From positions 1 to 10,255 of the forward strand of contig CALGZO010000130.1 in assembly GCA_937934465.1 (NCBI GenBank): 10,255 bases of DNA. The letters are read 5' to 3'. Numbering within the stretch: the stretch's first letter is position 1; every line of letters starts with the position of its first letter. The notes under the pieces were generated by a model. That model did no database searches and was not told where the DNA came from. It saw only the letters and a list, made by a program, of their open reading frames with translations. This stretch comes from an uncultured Fimbriimonadales bacterium (GTDB lineage: Bacteria > Armatimonadota > Fimbriimonadia > Fimbriimonadales > GBS-DC). Both the position numbers and the translations under genes were made by a program. This document shows positions 7,040-10,255 of the stretch, piece after piece.

Positions 7040-7933
7040 CCGAATCGGCTCTTGACGAACCCTGTGAATAAATATTTAGTGGAGTTATCAAAAAGTTGGC
7101 AAGATTACGAGCTGCTGCTGCGCCCTGCGCGGCGGCTCCTATTCCACAACTTGTATCGTCCGAGCGCGTATGTGCCAGAGTTCAACAAACCGTGCTTCAG
7201 CGTGCTGTGTTTGCGCAGCGACCGCGAGAAACGCCCCTTGCTGGTGCTTGAGACCGACTCTCAACTCAGCGAGGCGTTGCGCCAGTCGTATCGGGAATGC
7301 GACATCTTATGGCTGGAGGTGTTCGAGGGTCCCGCAGGAATCCACCTCTACAGCGAGAACGCTGGGATTCGGATGGAGCTGACTTGCTCGATTACGCAGT
7401 TAGGCGTCGCGATTCGCGCGCCGCTCGCGTTCGTGCAAGAGCGCGTCGGTCGAAACTACATTCCTCAAGGTCGGCTCATCCAGAGTTTTCACGAACGCCT
7501 GCTGCGCGAGGCGTTGGACATCTTGGTCGCGCAGTACCCCGTCGAGTGCCACCATCAGATGCCGTTCGGGTTCGTGACGGGCTATCGGGCGCAGATGCCG
7601 CCGCAGATTGCTCGCTCCGCCGTCGATGTGGTGCTGATGGTCAGCTCGCGCGTGAACGCCGACGGCGTGGTGCTGCTGCCGATTAACCTCAATCTGCACA
7701 ACGCGCATGTGTCGAACGAGCAGACCAGCGAGCGCGACCGCCTGATGTGTGAGTTCGCCCAGGAGATTGGGATGCCGTTTCTGACGATTCGCGCGGCGGA
7801 GCAGCCTGAAGCCTACATCTTCTCCGCGCCGACCTTACAAGAGAAGGCAATCACTGTGGTCGGGCGTGCGCCTGACGACTGGGCGAACGCAATCCGCCCG
7901 TTTGTGGAAGCGGCGTTAGAGGCGCTGAAATAG
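7031..7933 (+). CDS. Unknown protein, C-terminal part resembling a DUF2726/restriction-endonuclease-like fold
   Basis: I do not recognise this 300-aa protein by family. A strong GAGGAGG (7017-7023) precedes ATG 7031 by 7 nt. No signal peptide or membrane helix is visible, so it is probably cytoplasmic. Residues 1-45 are basic and aromatic; 54-98 form a region with FSVLCLRSD, LLVLETDS and ILWLEVFEG strands; 145-172 are helical. Residues 196-255 (SAVDVVLMV, then VLLPINLNLHNAH, then EQTSERDRLMCEFAQEIGMPFLTIRA) have the strand, His, RD-helix, GxPFLxI order of DUF2726-like nuclease domains. However, the usual ExD of the second strand is replaced by INL, so catalysis is doubtful. The gene is divergent from pilB, with 113 bp between start codons, and its 3' end overlaps the convergent tatD by 18 bp. 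The domain suggestion is an inference from residue pattern only. Confidence 0.78.
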   Translation: MYQPNRLLTNPVNKYLVELSKSWQDYELLLRPARRLLFHNLYRPSAYVPEFNKPCFSVLCLRSDREKRPLLVLETDSQLSEALRQSYRECDILWLEVFEGPAGIHLYSENAGIRMELTCSITQLGVAIRAPLAFVQERVGRNYIPQGRLIQSFHERLLREALDILVAQYPVECHHQMPFGFVTGYRAQMPPQIARSAVDVVLMVSSRVNADGVVLLPINLNLHNAHVSNEQTSERDRLMCEFAQEIGMPFLTIRAAEQPEAYIFSAPTLQEKAITVVGRAPDDWANAIRPFVEAALEALK

Positions 7934-8680
7934 CCGTTGCGTATTCGCCTCGGTGAGTTCCGAGACGGTCTCCAGTGGGGCGTCCCACAGCGCGGCGACC
8001 TGTTGCGCAATCAGCGGCAGGTAGGCAGGCTCGTTGCGCTTGCCCCGATAGGGGTGCGGCGCGAGGTAGGGCGCGTCGGTCTCCAGCAGCAAGCGGTCGC
8101 GCGGCATCCCCTGCACAATCGCGCGGAGCGTCTCCGCGCTTTTGAAAGTGACCACGCCGCCTATCCCCAAATAGTAGCCCAACGCCAGCCCGCGCTCCGC
8201 CTGCGCAGGCGTCCCAGAGAAACAGTGCAGCACGCCGCGCACATCGGGATACTCCGACAGCACGGTTAGCACTTCCTCATACGCCTCGCGGCAGTGGATG
8301 ACCACAGGCAACCCCTGCTCACGCGCCAGCTGCAGCTGCGCATGGAACGCCTCGTACTGCGCCTCGCGCGGCGACAGGTCCCGATAAAAGTCGAGCCCTA
8401 TCTCGCCGACAGCGACCACACGCGGATGGCGCGTCCACTCGCGCAGTTGTTGGAGCGTGTCAGAGTTGTATCGCGCCGCGTCGTGGGGATGAACGCCCAC
8501 CGCCGCGTACAGCGCATCCGACTGCTCCGCCAGCTGCATTGCGAGCAGGCTACTCGCCAAGTCATAGCCAATCAGAATCACCCGACCTACCCCCGATTGC
8601 TGGGCGCGATACACGGCGGCTTGCCATTCGGGGTACAAATCGGGATGGTTCAGGTGGCAGTGCGTATCGGTCCAGCGCAT
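7916..8680 (-). CDS. tatD: TatD family metal-dependent hydrolase (DNase)
   Basis: TatD proteins are cytoplasmic TIM-barrel metallo-hydrolases with 3'-5' exonuclease/deoxyribonuclease activity and a role in nucleic acid repair or turnover. The length (254 aa) is typical. Metal ligands and motifs are intact: TDTHCHL with His7 and His9, GVHPH (62-66), VGEIGLDFYR with Glu93, VVIHCR with His129, LHCFSG with His152, and LLLETDAPYLAP with Asp202; the common YRGKRNEP follows at 211-218. The start is ATG 8680 with GAGGAA (8690-8685) upstream. It lies only 10 nt after the encoded CCA of tRNA-Ser, with no promoter or terminator between, so it should be transcribed with the tRNAs. The 3' end overlaps the convergent gene by 18 bp. 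Confidence 0.95.
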   Translation of the reverse strand: MRWTDTHCHLNHPDLYPEWQAAVYRAQQSGVGRVILIGYDLASSLLAMQLAEQSDALYAAVGVHPHDAARYNSDTLQQLREWTRHPRVVAVGEIGLDFYRDLSPREAQYEAFHAQLQLAREQGLPVVIHCREAYEEVLTVLSEYPDVRGVLHCFSGTPAQAERGLALGYYLGIGGVVTFKSAETLRAIVQGMPRDRLLLETDAPYLAPHPYRGKRNEPAYLPLIAQQVAALWDAPLETVSELTEANTQRLFQRL

Positions 8681-8688
8681 GGCGTTCC

Positions 8689-8783
<95 letters not shown>

Positions 8784-8789
8784 GCTGTG

Positions 8790-8865
8790 TGGCGCCCTCG
8801 GAGGGATTCGAACCCCCGACGCCCTCCTTAGGACGGAGGCGCTCTATCCACTGAGCTACGAGGGC
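8790..8865 (-). tRNA. tRNA-Arg (anticodon CCU), CCA encoded
   Basis: Reads AGG. The acceptor GCCCTCG/CGAGGGC is followed by discriminator G and an encoded CCA. The D loop carries G18 G19 A20, and A20 is an arginine identity base. The anticodon stem CCTCC/GGAGG encloses loop GTCCTAA. The gap to tRNA-Ser is 6 nt. Confidence 0.97.
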
Positions 8866-8878
8866 AGGAGATAAAGAA

Positions 8879-8954
8879 TGGCGCGTCCGGAGGGAGTCGA
8901 ACCCCCGACCTCAAGGTCCGCAACCTTGCGCTCTATCCTCTGAGCTACGGACGC
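8879..8954 (-). tRNA. tRNA-Arg (anticodon GCG), CCA encoded
   Basis: Should read CGC and CGU. The acceptor GCGTCCG/CGGACGC is followed by discriminator G and an encoded CCA. The D loop has A20 (arginine identity). The anticodon stem CAAGG/CCTTG encloses loop TTGCGGA, so the anticodon is GCG with G37 after G36, as expected for a TrmD target. All arms pair, so it looks functional. Most bacteria decode these codons with an ACG (inosine) tRNA instead. It is first of the three tandem tRNAs, about 5 nt after the predicted transcription start. Confidence 0.95.
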
Positions 8955-8965
8955 GCAACGCTTTT

Positions 8966-8995
8966 ATTTTACCACATAGGCGGACACAATTGCAA
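8966..8995 (-). promoter_or_regulatory. Extended -10 promoter of the tRNA-tatD unit
   Basis: On the minus strand TTGCAA (8995-8990), an 18-bp spacer and TAAAAT (8971-8966) preceded by TG and one base form an extended -10 promoter. The predicted start near 8959 gives a leader of about 5 nt to tRNA-Arg(GCG). No other promoter is seen before tatD. Confidence 0.65.
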
Positions 8996-9004
8996 GGGGG
9001 GTGA
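8992..9004 (+). repeat. 13-bp direct repeat, left copy
   Basis: GCAAGGGGGGTGA is identical to 9571-9583; the flanking bases differ. The two copies bracket the decayed transposase. The left copy overlaps the -35 box of the tRNA promoter. Confidence 0.6.
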
Positions 9005-9026
9005 ACGCTGTCTCTTTCCGAAGGCT

Positions 9027-9503
9027 ACGCTCACCACCCTGTCTGTCCCAGTCATCTTCCTCTGGGTGCAACGCTTTGAAGAGGCTCCATCCACTCCCCC
9101 CAAAACGCGGACGCCCACCCATCTACCCCGAAGCGCTCATCCGCACCCTCGCCCTCCTGCAAGTGCGCGACCGCGCCTCGTTTCACCTACGCCCGCGCCC
9201 CTGAGACACTTCCCAACCACGCCCTGCCCGCTTTGAGTACGCTGGTCTATCGCATTCATACCATCCCCGACGAACGCTGGCATCAACTCTTGATGTGGCT
9301 GGCTCAGCAATGGCTGTCGCTGGAGGCGCCGACTGCGCAGACGCCTTATGCGATGGTAGACGGCACAGGGGTGGGGTATGCGACGCCGTTTTATGCGCAG
9401 TTTCGTCGGGGGGCGGAGATACGGCGGTTGCGTTCGCATGTGAAAGCCGTGGTGATGGGGTACTGGCAAGGAGGTCGGGTGTGGGTGATGGGGGCGGCGT
9501 TGG
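9027..9503 (+). pseudogene. Decayed DDE-type transposase
   Basis: Fragments of one transposase are spread over three frames. Frame of 9027: TLTTLSVPVIFLWVQRFE. The frame of 9001 takes over near 9080 with LHPLPPKRGRPPIYPEALIR and an LALLQV tail, a typical transposase N-terminal segment. The frame of 9233 takes over near 9180-9200 with LPNHALPALSTLVYRIHTIP, then a YAMVDGTGVGYA block (about 9346-9381) that looks like the first catalytic Asp strand, and RSHVKAVVMGYW (about 9434-9469). At least two frameshifts break it, and the 3' half, including the later catalytic residues, is missing where small palindromic repeats begin. It may belong to the IS4/IS5-like DDE group; I cannot name the family. 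No terminal inverted repeats are visible. It is not expected to be active. Confidence 0.65.
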
Positions 9504-9522
9504 GGCAGACCTGCGTGTCTGC
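9504..9522. repeat. Small palindrome at the broken end of the transposase
   Basis: GGCAGAC, a 6-nt spacer and GTCTGCC form a perfect 7-bp inverted repeat. Similar GGCAGAC/GTCTGCC palindromes are familiar to me as dispersed repeats in thermophile genomes, but copy number here cannot be seen. Confidence 0.5.
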
Positions 9523-9530
9523 CTCTATTC

Positions 9531-9571
9531 AAAAAGGCATCCCCCCGCTCCCACCTCGTGGGAGCAGGGGG
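9531..9571 (-). terminator. G/C-rich palindrome, possible terminator of the HAF-repeat gene
   Basis: On the minus strand, 16 nt after the stop of the HAF gene, CCCCC-T-GCTCCCAC and GTGGGAGC-G-GGGGG form a stem (8 bp, one T-G pair, 5 bp) around the loop GAG. Five Ts follow after a 5-nt gap (9535-9531). This could end transcription of the PEP-CTERM gene, though the T tract is short and displaced. The same palindrome looks like a dispersed REP-type repeat. Confidence 0.5.
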
Positions 9572-9583
9572 CAAGGGGGGTGA
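9571..9583 (+). repeat. 13-bp direct repeat, right copy
   Basis: Identical to 8992-9004. It lies between the palindrome and the stop of the HAF-repeat gene. It could be a target-site duplication or simply part of a dispersed G-rich repeat. Confidence 0.6.
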
Positions 9584-9586
9584 GGG

Positions 9587-10255
9587 CTACCGCTTGCGAC
9601 GCTTCAGCCCAACAAGCCCTGCCAGTCCGACGCCCAGCCCAAAGAGCGACGCAGGCTCGGGAACCGTATCCAACAGGTACGCCTCAAGGCGATTCGTCGC
9701 CACTTTGAAGCCAACGCCCACGATGTAGCGTCCATCGGACGAGATGGCAGAGGCGCTCTCCAACACCGACCCGTCGGTCAGCAAGGCGGCGTAGGTGAGG
9801 TTCAGGTCTTCCATCCCGCTTGACGCCGTCCAGCGAAAGGCGCGGATCTCAAAGCTGGCGTTTTGTGCCGTTCCGACCACCACCGAGCCGTCGGCAGAAA
9901 CGCCATACGCAAGGCTGGTACCGCCCCCCAGTGTGCCCAAGTCTTGCATCTGATTATTTGATGCCGTCCAGCGAAAGGCGCGCGAATTGCTGGCGCTATC
10001 TGACCATCCGACCACCACATCGCCGCCTGCAGAGACGCCATGCGCCACGCCGGTATCGCCCCCCAGCGTACCCAAGTCTTGCATCTGATTATTTGATGCC
10101 GTCCAGCGAAAGGCGCGCCCATAACCGCTGGCGTTTCCTGCCTGTCCGACCACCACATCGCCGCCTGCAGAGACGCCATACGCACGGCTCTCAGCGCCCC
10201 CGAGCGTGCCCAGGTCTTGCATCTGATTATTTGATGCCGTCCAGCGAAAGGCGCG
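9587..10255 (-). CDS. HAF-repeat protein with PEP-CTERM sorting signal, C-terminal part (5' end outside window)
   Basis: Predicted exported protein, handled by an exosortase-type system if one exists in the genome. The reading frame stays open to the right edge, so the ATG at 10222 is an internal Met of a repeat, not the start. At least 222 residues are visible. They contain about four units of 45-46 residues following RAFRWTASxxQMQDLGTLGG, then SxAYGVSADGSVVVG, matching the extracellular HAF repeat family. The last unit is degenerate (SSGMEDLN). After a spacer containing ISSDGRYIVGVG, the protein ends with VPEPASLFGLGVG, more hydrophobic residues and KRRKR: PEP motif, one membrane helix and a basic tail, the PEP-CTERM arrangement. 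The function of HAF repeats is not known; a beta-propeller-like surface role is speculation. A G/C-rich palindrome follows the stop. Confidence 0.9.
   Translation of the reverse strand, partial: RAFRWTASNNQMQDLGTLGGAESRAYGVSAGGDVVVGQAGNASGYGRAFRWTASNNQMQDLGTLGGDTGVAHGVSAGGDVVVGWSDSASNSRAFRWTASNNQMQDLGTLGGGTSLAYGVSADGSVVVGTAQNASFEIRAFRWTASSGMEDLNLTYAALLTDGSVLESASAISSDGRYIVGVGFKVATNRLEAYLLDTVPEPASLFGLGVGLAGLVGLKRRKR
9806..10255 (-). repeat. Near-identical tandem DNA repeats inside the HAF gene
   Basis: A 42-bp block is repeated almost exactly at 9941-9982, 10076-10117 and 10214-10255, spaced 135 and 138 bp apart, with a diverged copy starting at 9806, again 135 bp away. A second shared block (start CCGACCACCACATCGCC) occurs near 10010 and 10148. 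The spacing is a whole number of codons, so unit gain or loss keeps the frame. Confidence 0.85.

Noticed and set aside
6918..7091. 58-codon N-terminal extension of the PilB-type ATPase from ATG 7091.
   Set aside because: It is Cys-rich and unlike PilB, overlaps the divergent gene and its Shine-Dalgarno, and contains the predicted promoter; ATG 6917 has a proper AGGAG.
9005..9570. Intact insertion sequence with defined ends.
   Set aside because: No matching terminal inverted repeats, at least two frameshifts and a missing 3' half; only a remnant can be supported.
9137..9574. Minus-strand frame of 145 codons across the transposase remnant.
   Set aside because: Pro/Arg/His-rich shadow translation; the plus-strand fragments carry transposase motifs.
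9941..10255. Regularly spaced near-identical DNA repeats, considered as a CRISPR array.
   Set aside because: Spacing is 135-138 bp, the reading frame is open throughout and the translation is the HAF protein repeat.

Overview
The window is GC-rich bacterial chromosome with densely packed genes on both strands. A HAF-repeat protein with a C-terminal PEP-CTERM sorting signal, a PyrR/PyrB pair, a PilB/GspE-type ATPase and several unrecognised proteins together suggest a free-living Gram-negative-type (diderm) bacterium. Armatimonadota or a similar thermophile-rich phylum is my best guess. That is inference: no rRNA or other phylogenetic marker is present.

Layout. 1-763 (+): C-terminal part of a CstA-type peptide/pyruvate permease, cut by the window edge. 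788-2893 (+): a large predicted lipoprotein with an STN-like N-terminal domain and otherwise unknown sequence. 2911-3705 (+): a ThuA-like protein behind a good sigma70-type promoter whose predicted start point falls on the first ATG. 3720-5201 (+): pyrR and pyrB (pyrimidine regulation and aspartate carbamoyltransferase), tightly coupled. 5205-6917 (-): PilB/GspE-type assembly ATPase, convergent with pyrB only 3 bp away. 7031-7933 (+): unknown protein, divergent from pilB. Its C-terminal part resembles a restriction-endonuclease-like (DUF2726-type) fold that has lost its acidic signature. 7916-8954 (-): one apparent transcription unit running tRNA-Arg(GCG), tRNA-Arg(CCU), tRNA-Ser(CGA), tatD from a single extended -10 promoter. 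9005-9583: a decayed transposase flanked and interrupted by small palindromic and direct repeats. 9587-10255 (-): the C-terminal part of the HAF-repeat, PEP-CTERM surface/secreted protein, open at the right edge.

How it works together. Most genes look like unrelated housekeeping or envelope functions in short transcription units. Two points stand out. First, translation initiation is mixed: pyrB, pilB and the 7031 gene have strong Shine-Dalgarno sites, whereas pyrR (and possibly the ThuA gene) starts 6-7 nt downstream of a -10 box with no Shine-Dalgarno, as in leaderless mRNAs. This leaves no room for a classical PyrR attenuator. Second, the tRNA-tatD unit carries a tRNA-Arg with a GCG anticodon, which is unusual in bacteria, and tatD follows the last tRNA's encoded CCA after only 10 nt. 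I see no CRISPR array, rRNA, phage module or defence island.
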